Source: Guadua angustifolia
Lineage: Eukaryota; Streptophyta; Magnoliopsida; Poales; Poaceae
Length of the DNA stretch: 64,000 nt
NCBI GenBank assembly: GCA_036346375.1
Contig: CM070517.1
Location: 46,162,200 to 46,226,199, forward strand
Direction of reading: 5' to 3'
This document shows positions 30,680 through 41,940 of this stretch, piece after piece (positions within the stretch are counted from its first letter, which is position 1; each line of letters begins with the position of its first letter). Position numbers and translations under genes: made by a program. Under the pieces are notes generated by a model, which saw only the letters and a program-made list of their open reading frames with translations, was not told where the DNA came from and ran no database searches.

Positions 30680-32073
30680 GATTCATAGGTTGAACAGATT
30701 ATTTTGGTTATCAACCAGCTATCGCAAAATTCTTTGAAAGTCAGGAAATAACCCATCCATCACGATACAACAGGAAAACCATGCTTCTTTTCTTCTTCTG
30801 AGAAAGATGGAAAGGCAAACAGCCACTTCGATCCTAAGTATGGTCGTCAGCTCAAGCCCAGATACTATTGGACCCATCTACTGGCTATATACCGAGCCTG
30901 CAAAGCTTATTTACAACCACTTTGAAATAGTATATGTAATGGGGAATTTTAAGGTAGTATATGGTGGTACTAGAAATCAGATTAGCCATTGACTTGTTGA
31001 GGTTATTTGTACTCCTCTACTATCAGAGAAAGTATAAATAAATATTCACTAATTTGGTCCATTATGTTGAAAAAAATAAATGATCCATATTAAATTTAGT
31101 GCACCGTAAAATAGTTCTTAAAGGAAAGATCACTAAGCTGAAGAGTATGGGCGATACAAGGGGTGTTGGGTATGCCCTTTGCACCTTCAAAGATTTGAAA
31201 AATGCTATAAGATCATCTGTTCAATGAATTAAATTTATTGATTGAATTAATTTTAATTTTAGTAGTTTGGGATTTTTAAGTTCTTAGAATCATTTGTATT
31301 ATACTTTTAATAAATTTTAAATATATATATTAAATTTATGATATTATAAAATCATTATATAAAATTATAAAGTTATAAACATAAAATATACACCTAACGA
31401 AAATTTTCTATTTCGACTACAACTGAAGAGACGTCTCTTTACACGGCTTGACACATGACTACATGAGCTGTGGACTTCAGTACAGCGCGTGTTGAGAAAC
31501 AACACACGCGGGGAGGGTATCTGCGATGCACATATTCCTTGTGAGTTGCACTGCTATTCGTACAACTCTGTAACCTGATGTGCATAAGATGCAGTACAGA
31601 TCACGTCACGCATGTGTGATCCGTGCAAAGCTAGGTGCTCTGTTTGTGAGAGAGCCAAAGGCGGTGGCATATCCCTCTAGGCCTCTATTCTGCAGTGTTT
31701 GGACTATGATGCTGGATGGGTGCCACCCGGCTGGGCTCTTCGATCTGCACCTTGCTACATATGCGTGCCGTTGATCCGCTCCAAAAGTGTTCACTCACAT
31801 AACGCATTTGCAGTACATTACCCGAACAATTTCGACCTGGTTAATTAATTTCACGCTCAAGGTGGAGCTCACTTACACCTGCATGATCAACACATTTGTA
31901 CATTACAAAAGAGGTTGGCGTACGTCAGAGCTCAGCAAGACCTATCAACCAGCCACTCGTGCAGCTAACACGCTCACAGGTGAGATCGCACGATGCCCAC
32001 TAAGGCAGTGCACCGTGGAGGAACATGCATGCTGCCTGCAGCCGGCGACCAACGTGGTGAGAGCTTGACTTCT
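30680..32073. other. Stretch without a recognised gene
   Basis: AT-rich up to 31,420, then mixed. The part next to 32,073 is downstream of the CLE gene on the minus strand and should hold its 3' UTR. Confidence 0.4.
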
Positions 32074-32617
32074 TCATGGAGCGTCGTGCTCCGGCAGCCT
32101 CGGGCTGCCGTGGTGGTGCATCGGGTCCGGTCCGGCCGGCACGGAGCGCAACTCCGCGGCGGCCGCCTGCGCCGGCAGCGACGTCGACGACCACGACGAC
32201 CCGGCCCTCACGCCGCGCTGCAGTTTTCGATTACCAGAACAACCACACGTTAGGAGCAAAGCTACGGTCGCGAAGATAACATCTCACGTAAATAAACAGT
32301 ATATGCGAGTAGCTAGGAGTAGAACTACGTACCTCCACGACATGAAAATGTGGCGCCGAGACAGGCCTGATCTTACCACCCAATCCACTAGCCAGACCTG
32401 AAATCGAGTCCAAAGAAAAGCAGCAGCTGAGAATCACAAAGATGCTGCATGCATCAATGCGTGTACAAGAAAGAAAGAGAGAGAAAAGGGAATAGTTTGG
32501 GGGAGAAGAAAGGAAGGCTCAAAACCAAAGCTTGACCGTACCAGCACGTCCTTGCACTCGGACAACGAGAGCAATGCAGGACCATGCAACCACCAAGCAG
32601 AGGAAGAACCGACCCAT
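32074..32617 (-). CDS. FON2: CLE peptide precursor, CLV3/FON2(FON4)-like, 94 aa
   Basis: Three exons are inferred: 32,542-32,617, 32,333-32,397 and 32,074-32,217. The introns of 144 and 115 nt have GT..AG ends and all phases join. The 94-residue product starts MGRFFLCLVVAWSCIALVVR (signal peptide) and ends with the CLE motif RSVPAGPDPMHHH followed by GSPRLPEHDAP. Every key CLE position (R, VP, GPDP, HH) is kept. CLE peptides are secreted, trimmed and hydroxylated, and bind CLV1-type receptor kinases. In grasses the FON2/FON4 member restricts floral meristem size. The two-intron structure, short signal peptide and HHHGSPR context fit that CLV3 branch, but orthology is inferred. A TATA box lies at 32,704-32,710 with an hAT element 26 bp beyond it. 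CLE identity is firm; the orthologue name is less certain. Confidence 0.87.
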
Positions 32618-32703
32618 GGCCAGATAGCTACTTGCAACTGTAGTACAAAACCGAAGGACGAACTCAAGTTAGCATGCCTTTGAGACTGAGAGATACATGA
32701 ATA

Positions 32704-32710
32704 CTTATAG
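32704..32710 (-). promoter_or_regulatory. TATA box of the CLE gene
   Basis: The minus strand reads CTATAAG, followed by TATT, about 90 nt before the ATG at 32,617. A CCAAT word lies at 32,725-32,729. The hAT element begins at 32,737, so promoter elements farther out have been pushed away by 0.54 kb. Confidence 0.6.
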
Positions 32711-32728
32711 ACAGAGGGGGTTTGATTG

Positions 32729-33275
32729 GTTGTACTTAGACCTGTAATTTGGGCTGGGCTTAAATGGGCTAGCTCGAGCACGGCACGAAATTGACGGCCT
32801 AAAACACGACACGGCTCAAATGCCGTGCTGGGCTGGGCCTTAAATCGCAGCACGGTGGGCTACCAGGCACGGCCTGATTGATCGTGATGTGCTTGGGCCG
32901 GCACGGCCCGACAACGGCCCAACTAATTGGATATCCTCAATCATACACTCCCGCTACTAATTACTGACCACAGCTGGCGCCACACTAGATAGTAATTAAG
33001 TACTGACTAAAAATAGTTGGCTAATTAGCTTATGACCAGATAGTGATGGAACAGAGAGAGAGAGGGCAAGTGCGACTGCTTCAATCAATCTGTAGTAGGT
33101 CTAGGCCGTGCATGGCCCGACAGACTTTAATGCCGGATCGGGTCAGGAAAAAACTATTTCGGATCAGCCCGATCCGGTCCGATGATGCGATCGTGCCGTG
33201 TTGGACTGTCCTGAAACGGCTCGAAGCACGATGAACTTGAGCCGTGCCGGCCCAATTTACAGGTCTAGTTGTACT
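32729..33275. mobile_element. Non-autonomous hAT element, 531 bp, at the CLE core promoter
   Basis: The element 32,737-33,267 has ends TAGACCTGTAATTTGGGC and GCCCAATTTACAGGTCTA (one mismatch when inverted) and the perfect 8-bp duplication GTTGTACT (32,729-32,736 and 33,268-33,275). Subterminal parts are rich in GGCACGGC words. No transposase. The perfect duplication suggests it is not very old. Confidence 0.9.
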
Positions 33276-33890
33276 GTGTGGATGAGGAGCAAGCAATCAA
33301 GGTTCAGAAGAAAGAAATGGAGTAAAGTTAATTTGGGACGGGTACGTTACAGTTAAGGCTTGACAAGATGGCTGGCCTTCTTGTCGAAAACTTTTCTGGG
33401 AAAAGGTTGCAAAGATTGTGCTGGGAGGGGAGAGCTGGAGATCCTCCGGATCCAGTACAAAGCAGGGGAATCGACTGCATGTTTTGCTCGGCCTTACGAG
33501 TGACACTCAGGTACGACCACAAATGTGTCACAGATCGGTGCAAGTTGCCAGTGCATCTGTGCGTGTATTCATGTGCAGAGAAAAAGAAGTATCAAATTGC
33601 CTGCAGGTGAGAGGGTATCATCTATCTTCTAGCTTTGGAGTGTAACCCTGTAACGGTGGTGTTACGATCACCTCCAGAAGATGGCTGGAACGGCGCTGCC
33701 GAAGGGGACCAGCTTTAAGAGAGGGCGATTGCCGATTATAGATTGGCGAAAAGAAACTGGGGAGATACTATAATAACTTTTTTCTTACTGTTTAATACAA
33801 GAAAATGACAGTGATGTGCTTATAAAACTAACCATTTGACAAGGATATCTAACCTTAGGATTAAAATCTTGATGAAATTTCACGAGATCT
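33276..33890. other. Upstream region of the CLE gene beyond the hAT element
   Basis: This is the original far promoter of the minus-strand CLE gene, now displaced. Frames here (for example 33,368-33,610 plus) have no domain. No other feature is seen. Confidence 0.4.
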
Positions 33891-34120
33891 CATATTTCAG
33901 ACGTGGATGGTATTTAAAATCCCGTCCGGATTTAAAAAAGTTCAAAATGCTATAGTAATTTTGGAAATCTCGCCGAGATCTTATTGTTTTTGGCCGGAAT
34001 TCAATCATTTTCGACCAGAATGCAGTGATTTCAGACTGGATTTGTATTCAATTTTTTCTAGTATTATTGGACCATCTATAAGAAATACATGTGAAAAAAA
34101 AAGAAAATTTTTTGTTGGGC
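33890..34120. repeat. Decayed copy of an AAATTTC-rich repeat family
   Basis: Phrases such as ATTTCACGAGATCTCATATT, GGAAATCTCGCCGAGATC and GGCCGGAATTC resemble the family at 37,400-37,930 and 53,170-54,060, and a tRNA-like block borders it as at 52.9 kb. The limits are soft. Confidence 0.35.
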
Positions 34121-34193
34121 ATGGGATTCAAACCCACACCCTTCCAGCGCAAGGCCTCAACTCTCCCGTGATAACCAACTGAACCAAGCCATG
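34118..34193 (-). other. tRNA-like block (SINE head or tRNA relic)
   Basis: The minus strand has an A box TGGTTCAGTTGG and a B box GGTTTGAATCC about 35 bases apart, with a five-pair T stem and a T-run directly after. The acceptor and anticodon stems do not pair, so it is not a working tRNA. Confidence 0.5.
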
Positions 34194-34199
34194 TTTCCT

Positions 34200-35200
34200 A
34201 TTGTGTATCACCTTTAGCTAGAATTTGAAGCCTAGGCCTCAGAGCATGAGCAAGCAACAAAATGACCTTTTCTCAATTACTCACGGGCGAACATCCTCAC
34301 TCACTCACCTCTGCTCAGCTCCCACCTCCTAGGAAACTGTTCCCTCTCTGCGCCGGCCATTTTTCGGCAAGGTGCAACCATCTCTGGCGAAGCTTTCACC
34401 GCATCTCGGGGTTCACTAGCGAGATCTCGCCAGTGTTCACTAAAAATCTAAGTTTGATATGTGCAAATGACTTCATTTTTCTAGATGAAATCTTGTCGAA
34501 TAGCAGTGAGATCTCGGTCTTGTGCACCGGCCGGATTTATGCATTTGACTGTCGGATTAGTTGTTTTTATGGACGGCTCTGGCCGGAGTACTGATGTTTG
34601 TCCGGTTACAGAAAGTAGGAAGTTAGTAACTAGCTAGATAAGTAGACGTTGAACTTGTTTGTGGTTCAAGGGCCAGTAAAATGTTGACTTGCTCTATTGA
34701 TCCTATTGATCCATACTTAAAAAATCTGATAGTCTGTAGCTATCATGTAGTAAAGTTTTAAGAGTAAAATACAATCCATCTTTCAAGTTTCAACTCAGAT
34801 ATTGCAACTAGGAACTAGCTCACAATACTCTCATGTTGTAGCAACTACTTTCGGCCAGAAGTAGTAACATATGTGCACTGGTTGCAAGTTTATACAGAAA
34901 AGGGATCTAGTATTTTCACCTTTAAGACAGATGATACCGAGTTACCGATCCATAAATGTTATCACTCTTGTTGACATCCTCAATATGTATTTCCTCAGTA
35001 ACTAGATGCCGTGTTATTCTTGATGCCTCACATTTCCTAGATGCTTACCAGCTCCATGAAGACTCAAAGTATCAGGAGTTCATGACCATGCTTCTTGACC
35101 TTTACTTTTAAATGTGTTCATTCTTGTGTGATTTACTTTAACAAACATGTATTAGTGGCATGTCTGAGCAGTAAGCATGTGTTAATGGTATCTTTTATGT
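34200..35200. other. Stretch without a recognised gene
   Basis: A proline- and serine-rich frame at 34,262-34,594 has no domain. The last part, up to the AG near 35,210, may be intron or 5' region of the transposase pseudogene. Confidence 0.35.
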
Positions 35201-35210
35201 TCCGTTGTAG

Positions 35211-37101
35211 GGTATCGTGATGGCAGATCGTGCAAGTACCGTATGGGAACATGGGAGTGCATCGAACTGTTTGGGTCGAAGTGCAACTACTGCATGCATG
35301 TTATGAAGAGTGGAGGGGTGATCCGTCTGAAGAAACATCTGGTTGACCGCGCTGGCAATGTGAAGGCCTACCCTGACGTGTCTAAAGTGGTTAGGCAGGC
35401 CATACTCACGAACCTCCGTGGAGGTCGGGAGAAGAAAAATGAGAAGAAGGCGGTGCGCCTAAGTACGGAAGAGGCTTGTGACGATTGGACCACCTTGGCC
35501 ACAGAGTACCACACTGAGCAGGAATAACTCAAGATGGCCATGAGGGCCTCGAAAGAAGAGGCCAACCTCAGGAGCCAAGGTTTGACCCCAGGTTCGGGGT
35601 CTAGGAGTAGTGCAGCGAGACCCTCAGTCTAATCTATCCTCAGCAAAATATTTAGCAGGTCCAAATCAATACGGAAAATCATGCCTCCATCGATATTGAC
35701 CTTACACAGAGTGGTGGTCCACAACAATCCCATATTGACACTGCATTCAAGTAGGGAGTGAGGCACAAGCTAGAGAGGGCATGATCCAAGTGGTTTTATG
35801 CTAATACAATTTAAGGAAGGAAGGCCAGTGTTGCAAAAGTACACATAGCGGTTGGTGTCATAGTGTGCATCGTTTAGTGGTTGCGAGCGTAATTAGAGCA
35901 TATTTGTCTTAGTGCACATGCAACTAAGAAATAGATTAAGTTATTCAAAGTTCTAACAGCTCGTGTTCATGTATTACAACCTGCGACTTCGCCTGCAACA
36001 CTACGAATCCACTCGCTAGGCCTAGGACGAAGATCCATTTGATCGTCTCATTGAGGGTATGTACGATGCATCCTGATAGCAACCCTATTATAGAGTGATT
36101 CGATTCATTCAGATCTGGTGGGGAGCCCCTACTTTGTAAGGATAGTGGGAGCGACCCACCCCTCCCAGCAAGATTCGTGGTTGACACCATCCCACCAAAA
36201 GATATAAATAAGGCCACAGATAATGTGGAATTGTGTTCTACTCTACTTGGTAATCATATATGTCAAAATCTCAAAACGATATTAGCATTACTTCTAATTG
36301 GCCACAGGTAGAAAGAGCCTCCCAGATAGGCCGAATTCACGATTGGTGACACGTATATAGGTTAGAAGAATCGTGTTACCAATGACAATGACATACTAGC
36401 AGGAGCTTTCAGTGGGTTTGTGAAGTTATCAAGCAGCCAGCATGCCAAGGGAAAAGGAAAGGCCCAAAATGATGATGAGTCTGATATCGGCAATGACAAC
36501 GATACAGATACACCTCAGAATGTATAGTACCTCAGTAGTAACTCAGCGATAGACTCTAGAGGTGACGATGGGATGGATGTTGTCCGCTACTTTCTTTAGC
36601 CCCATTCATAGCCATAATTGCCGAGAGGATCACAACAGGGTGTAGATCACAGAGACAAACCCGTAGTATGGGGAAGGGAACGACGAGTGGTAGGGGTGGG
36701 TGACAGGTAGCAAGCCATAGGATGATGTAGGTTTATAGTGCGGTAGCCAGTCTTTCAGCCATTTGGACTTTCCAACTGAACATCCTGCTTACGGTTCGAT
36801 GCTCTATGGATGGGATCAAAGTGGGTACAGTCCCAAATAGAGTTATGATGGATCAAGTATCTCTTAGGCATTTGACTACACTGATCCATACGTCGATCCA
36901 TACGCACGTGACACATTTGTCAGGTACCTTCACAAGTCAGAATTATACCGGCTGGATGGCTTATTATGAACATTAGAAATCTGTATGGTTACCACGAGAT
37001 ATGACTTGAGAAGAATACAAGCAACAACACGAGAGGAGGTATCACGATATCATTGTCGAGAACGAGGAGGTGGAGTTTGCACCACAGGCATACTATTACT
37101 C
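35211..37101 (+). pseudogene. hAT (Ac-like) transposase, decayed
   Basis: After an AG acceptor near 35,210 the frame reads a BED-type zinc finger (CNYCMHVMKSGGVIRLKKHL) up to a stop at 35,525. The pieces then continue with stops and frame changes: DIDLTQSGGPQQSHIDTAFK near 35,700, SKWFYAN near 35,790, and the C-terminal dimerisation block FVLVHMQLRNRLSYSKF with MYYNLRLRLQHYE near 35,900-36,000. A polar tail ends with YVDPYARDTFVRYLHKSELY and VENEEVEFAPQ near 37,080. The RNase H-like core between KWFYAN and the dimerisation block is missing, so an internal deletion is clear. It cannot encode an active transposase and its terminal repeats were not found. Confidence 0.75.
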
Positions 37102-37399
37102 GTAAGTACGTAAACGCATTGTTTTTCGTGCTTTACATGAACATACTACTTTAATTATGTATTTTCTTGCAATACATGATCATACTGCATACTCACTCTT
37201 CAATTACGACTCTTGTAGGTGGTTTGGGACTTTAGGCTGATCGTTGTATTCTGGTGTCATCTGTGCTTTCACAGGTAGTTCTCACATACTCCTGCATGGT
37301 AATATTTATGGTGTATATGTGATAAATTGTTATATGTATCAATTTTATTTCATATCTATTAATTGTGATGCAAATATATATTGATTGTTTTCAATTACA

Positions 37400-37930
37400 A
37401 CCCTTAAAATCCGAATATCAATTGAAATGTTGCCAAAATTTTTAACTTCATGAATTGGTAATCATATAAAAATTTTATAGCAAGATTATTGATGCATCAG
37501 GACCATCTAAACAAAATTTTAAATTTTTTTGACATGGTTTTAAGCATTTTCCATTCGGATATCACCATTATCTGAATTTTTTTTAAAATTTTGAGCTTCA
37601 CCATCATCTGAAAATTTTACGAGAACATTAGTAATATGTCAGAACCATTCAAAAAATTTCAAAATTTTCTAACATTGTTTTATTTTTCATTCGGTTCAAA
37701 TTTGTCGATCAGCGTTTTTTCAGCACGGTAGCAATTTTTAAATATTTAGAAATTCCTTAGATTTGATAATCATCTAAAATTTTTATGAATATATTATCGA
37801 TGCCTCAGGACCATCTACAAAAAAATTTAAAATTTTTCGACATCATTTGAACCAGATTTCGCTCGGTGCAATTTGGCCGTGATATCGACAATTCCCGGTA
37901 TCTCAGATTTCTCGGTGCAAAAAAAAAAAC
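37400..37930. repeat. AAATTTC-rich repeat, plus orientation
   Basis: The phrases GACCATCTACAAAAAAATTT, TCATCTGAAAATTTTACGAG and CATTCGGTTCAAATTTG also occur, inverted, at 53,170-53,480. Within this copy two related units follow each other (about 37,440 and 37,740). No protein or terminal repeat is seen; it may be part of an unrecognised LTR or DNA element. Confidence 0.55.
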
Positions 37931-39099
37931 CAAAATTTAAATTTCGCTTTTGTGTTTCGTACGAATATTGCCTGAAATTTTAAAATCTGAACAAAATTTC
38001 ACTCTTCAACCTTCTCTAAAATATCAGCTGAAAACGACATTTCAAATCTTATCCAAAGCAACCTCTCATCAACTAATCAACCAGGGAAAGAAAGTGCCTG
38101 GACCTGGAGAAAGCAGGGGACAAAACTGGAGCGCGTGACATCGGCGCCACGGCGAGCCAAGCTACGCGCGTTGTCGTCATCATTCAGGTCTCTCCAAAAG
38201 AGGTCGCCTGCGCGCGCAGCATCATCAGCACTCCAGTTACGCGCCGCGCCCGATGCGCCGGCCTGACGTACGTACGAAGAAGCGCAGCGCAGTGCGGCAG
38301 TGGATCGAGTGGGGTGGGAGAGCCGTGGAACGCAGAGCGATCGATTGAGGTGACCGCGGCGCAGCCGCCTCGGGCGGGCGGATCGCTATCCTCCCCCGCA
38401 GTGATGGCGCCGGGCCGATTTGATGCAACTCCGACTTGCGTCCCCTCGGCTAACACTGATGACTGGCCGATGGATTGGACGGTTGCACTCCCGTCCAGCC
38501 TGCGCGCGACTGCCGGCATTTACGCCCTTGTCTCGCCTTGTTCACTGTCTTATCTGCCAACAGGGTACGTTATCAGCCATCAGCACCATCTGGGGGCATC
38601 TAGCACTGCAAGTGTAGCTCTGCTCTCTTCTGTGATTGGTAAAATAATTCCCAAATTTTGAGAGAGTTTATTTTTGTTATCGCCCCTTGTCAATTTTGAT
38701 GAATTTTTTATTTATTTTAAATTAGCTGAGAGATATAATATTGTAGTAAATAACATACTAGCTGAGCCACAAACATACACCCTCACACACCGGTCCATGA
38801 ATACCTGTGTCGAGCAGTACTCGAACGCATGCGAGCTGAGTACGCTCGACGCGCTCCCACCAACCAGGCAAAGCTGGGCTTTTTGATGAACGTTTTCGTC
38901 GGAAGGTATTAGCCACTATTAGGCGCTCTACTTTCAGATCTTGTTCGGAGATCATCGCTCAAATTCTTCAAACTTGTTTTAGTAGTTCAGCAGAAGCTTT
39001 GAGTGCTTTACACATTGCATCTCAAGGTCAGATCGATGAAGAAGATGGCAACACAACGAAGACATGAAAATAAAATCTGTTGGTGCTCATCGCAGTTGA
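37931..39099. other. Stretch without a recognised gene
   Basis: A GC-rich part at 38,090-38,560 has long frames on both strands with no domain and looks like CpG-rich non-coding sequence. The remainder is AT-rich. Confidence 0.35.
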
Positions 39100-39750
39100 T
39101 AGGGGCCTGTTTGGTTGCCCGTATGAGCTCAACCAGGCTGTATGAGCTCACTCAGGTTGGGATGAGCCAAGTTGAGTAGATGCAATGCAATGTTGTTTGG
39201 TTGATTATATAAGATTGGACAGGCTGTACAGAGTTGTTGTTTGGTTGACTGCACAGAATGTAAGTGAGATACATAAATTCAAGAGATGGGTAATACAAAT
39301 TAAAAAACAAATACTAGTGAATCAATAAATTTTAAAATGAAAACAAAAATTTTAAAACAAATAATAGAAAATCAATAAATTCAAAATTTTAATTTTTTGA
39401 AATTTAAATGGCAAATGGGGTCTAGTTTTATTCAAAAAAATCAGAAACATATAGGTGAAATCGGTTCGGTGATCGAAGATGCTAATCAAAAGATATATCA
39501 AATAATAGATGGAAAATAGATTGCAAATGATGACATTGTGAAGATGTCATCATGCATGCATGCATGGTGGGAGGGAAGCCGGGCCTGGCTTAGTTGGAAC
39601 GGCCGATCCGAGCGTTCCTCTCACTGGCAAGAGATCTGAGGAATTCCACCTATTGAGCTGGCTGCAATAAAGGAATACAGCAACCAAACACTAGTTTCTT
39701 GCATCACATGAGCCAGGTTATGGCTCATGCACCCAACCAAACAGCCCCTA
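39100..39750. mobile_element. Non-autonomous DNA transposon, 647 bp
   Basis: Ends GGGGCCTGTTTGGTTG and CAACCAAACAGCCCC with TA on both flanks (39,100-39,101 and 39,749-39,750). Subterminal inverted words (GAGCTCAACCAGG and ATGAGCCAGGTT) extend the symmetry. The short TA target leaves the superfamily open. Confidence 0.65.
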
Positions 39751-39849
39751 GATAACTTGAGATAGACATGTTGGTCTTGTACTATTTTAAAGTCGAAATA
39801 AGCTCATTTGGCTTCCCTCAATTAATACGTTTGTCTACAAATCAAACTC

Positions 39850-40405
39850 TAAGGAGGTGTTTGAATCATGGATATTTCATTAGGCCATTCACAGTGCAAG
39901 TTTCATGGGAGTTTCATTCTCATTAAATGAGATGCCACATAGGCAAAAGTGGTGACATGGCAACAAATTTATGAGGAGAGAGAGAGTTGAGTTTCATGGG
40001 GATGAAACCCGGTGTACACTGCTTACAAGTGCTTTGAAACTGGATGAAACCCCACTGAGAGTGATTTGTTTCATCTCCACACTTTTTCTGGATCCCGTGT
40101 GGCCATATTGTAGTGTGCTAGATATAATTGCAAGTGGCTACACAATTTATATAGCATATTTGATCACAACACCATGCAACAATTAAATGTTATGTCATAC
40201 CTATGAAACTGCAAAATGAAACTATGCATTGAGAGAGGTTGTTTCATTCATCAACCTAAACATCTAAATATGACGTGGCACTATTGGAAACCGTGTAACG
40301 AAACTCTCCACTGTGAATGGCCTTAGAATATTTTAGAGTCTAATTTAAATTTAAACTAAATCATAAAACTTCTAAAAAATTACCACTTATTTAAATAGGG
40401 TCTAA
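39850..40405. mobile_element. Small PIF-like MITE, interrupted by a second MITE
   Basis: The outer element starts GGAGGTGTTTGAAT at 39,853 and ends ATTTAAATAGGGTC at 40,402, flanked by TAA at 39,850-39,852 and 40,403-40,405. Without the inner insert it would be about 107 bp and matches the uninterrupted copy at 57,223-57,327 along its length. Confidence 0.75.
39880..40325. mobile_element. Tourist/PIF-like MITE, 440 bp, nested
   Basis: The element 39,883-40,322 has ends GGCCATTCACAGTG and CACTGTGAATGGCC, a perfect inverted pair, and the TTA duplication (39,880-39,882 and 40,323-40,325). The inside has many GTTTCAT words. It sits in the middle of the smaller MITE. Confidence 0.88.
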
Positions 40406-41484
40406 GACTAGATACCTCACAACGTTCAACTATAGGCACCAAGTAATTTATCCCCCTTTGTCTATCCAACCCCGGTTTTAAATTGATGTGACACCAATGG
40501 GTATGATATGTGGTAGTAGGACCCACTTGTTAGTCTCCACCCCATATCTTCCTCCTTCTCCACTCCCTCTTTTCTCCTTACTCCTCTTCACTCCTTGTGT
40601 CTTCCCTGTATCTCATCCCCCATGGCTCCTCCGCTAGGCCGCGTCATTACCAAAAGCACGTGCCGCCATACTATCATCCAATCGACATCCACCAAATCAG
40701 ACCCATTCAAGCAAATAACAGGGGAAGCTCTGCCCAGCTTGCACATCTCGGACACATCCATGGCGCCGGAGGTGAAGGTGCCGCTGTGTTAGAGTTAATC
40801 TTGAGAGATAAGTTCAAATCAAATAAGGAAAGGAGTCCTATTCTGATTCGGTTATTTGAATTAGTTTTTTATTCTTAAAGTTTATAAGCAAGTATGAGAA
40901 AGCAAAAGAGCAAGAAAATAAGAAAAGGTGCTAATTGTGTCGCACTATCAAAATACTTTTGTCCGTGAGTTCTTGTGCTTAATGTTTTGCTGTTGTACAT
41001 ATGGTTTTAACTTTAGTGTCACGCTTGCTCCGAGAGAGACCACCACTGCGACGCCTTAGGACAAGTTATTGTCACTGAGCGATGTAGTGTTGTGAGGGAT
41101 CCAACAGTGCATCGAGCGTGGCTACAGTGATGCATGCAGCTATACGACAAGGAGATGCATTGTTCCTGCTGTCGGTCGAGGCCGCGCGAGCTTCAGCCGC
41201 TTGCTGTCGTCCCTCGCATCGTTCAGCATCCTATTCCTCGCCGACGCGTGCACCGTTCTGGTCGTGGCCACCGACGTCAAGGAAGACCTTCAGCTTCTTG
41301 CCGGACGCTGGACTCATACGAGTATACGACACGAGGTGGAGAGGAAGCTACGGGTGGCTGCGGGCTAAGTTCTATTCCAGTTGAATCCTCGCTTCTGAGT
41401 AGAATCTGATTGTGCCAAAGAGGCAAAGAAATTTTGCCATATTTTTCTTCATAGCTAACGAAATGAATGGACTTGTGATTGCAG
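40406..41484. other. Stretch with gene-like but unrecognised frames
   Basis: A frame at 40,595-40,792 starts with ATG and has a CT-rich leader, but no domain is recognised. A GC-rich frame near 41,200-41,370 includes SSLASFSILFLADACTVLVV and may be the broken N-terminal side of the gene fragment that follows. No consistent exon structure. Confidence 0.35.
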
Positions 41485-41940
41485 GTGGGAAGAATTACTG
41501 CATCTGGAATTATAAAAATAATCCTTGAGATCTTGCATAAGTCACAGACTCTTTTGCATTTCGAGTTCAACAATGAAACTTTGAAGCAACAAACAATAAA
41601 CATGTCTAGCTGTTTAGGTTGTATACGCCTAACACATAATCTTTTTGGGCTGTACATTAATAAAAAGAAGAAATGCAACTGTCTAAATGAGGTTTCGACT
41701 GAAAACGAGTATACTACATTTTTCCACAAGATTAATTTTGATGCTTTTGAATGTATCCTTTATTTCCTTTCCTTTTTTGTTGCGAGTTAGGCATTTTTAG
41801 TTAGTAAACTAACATCCTTTTACTTCTACTTCAGCTGAAGTCTTTTGACAAGCTCTTGAAAGCTGTGAACCCTGAGATTGGTGGCTGTGGATATAAGATT
41901 AGGCGCTGTCTTCTGTATCCACCTCATTTGTTCATAACTG
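41485..41940 (+). pseudogene. Fragment of an inactive ubiquitin-hydrolase-like (UCH-type) protein
   Basis: Two exon-like pieces, about 41,485-41,757 and 41,835-41,940, resemble the C-terminal hydrolase-like part of plant DUF627/DUF629 proteins. The reading TASGIIKIILEILHKSQT, then CNCLNEVSTENEYTTFFHKI, and SFDKLLKAVNPEIGGCGYKI with YPPHLF follows the order 'LHKS..CNC..YTSFFHxIN..SFDELLK..GGCG..PPHxF' known in that family. The later His-containing part is missing, and I could not find a donor site that joins the two pieces in phase, so this is probably a broken relic. It is on the same strand as, and 17 kb before, the DUF627/DUF629 gene at 58,963, suggesting an old local duplication. Confidence 0.55.

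Noticed and set aside
32434..32853. 139-codon minus-strand frame overlapping the CLE gene
   Set aside because: It runs across the CLE first exon, intron 1, the promoter and into the hAT element in another frame. The spliced CLE product explains the sequence better.
34118..34193. A functional tRNA gene
   Set aside because: A and B boxes are present but the acceptor and anticodon stems do not pair.
35945..36217. 90-codon minus-strand frame
   Set aside because: It is antisense to the dimerisation block of the decayed hAT transposase.
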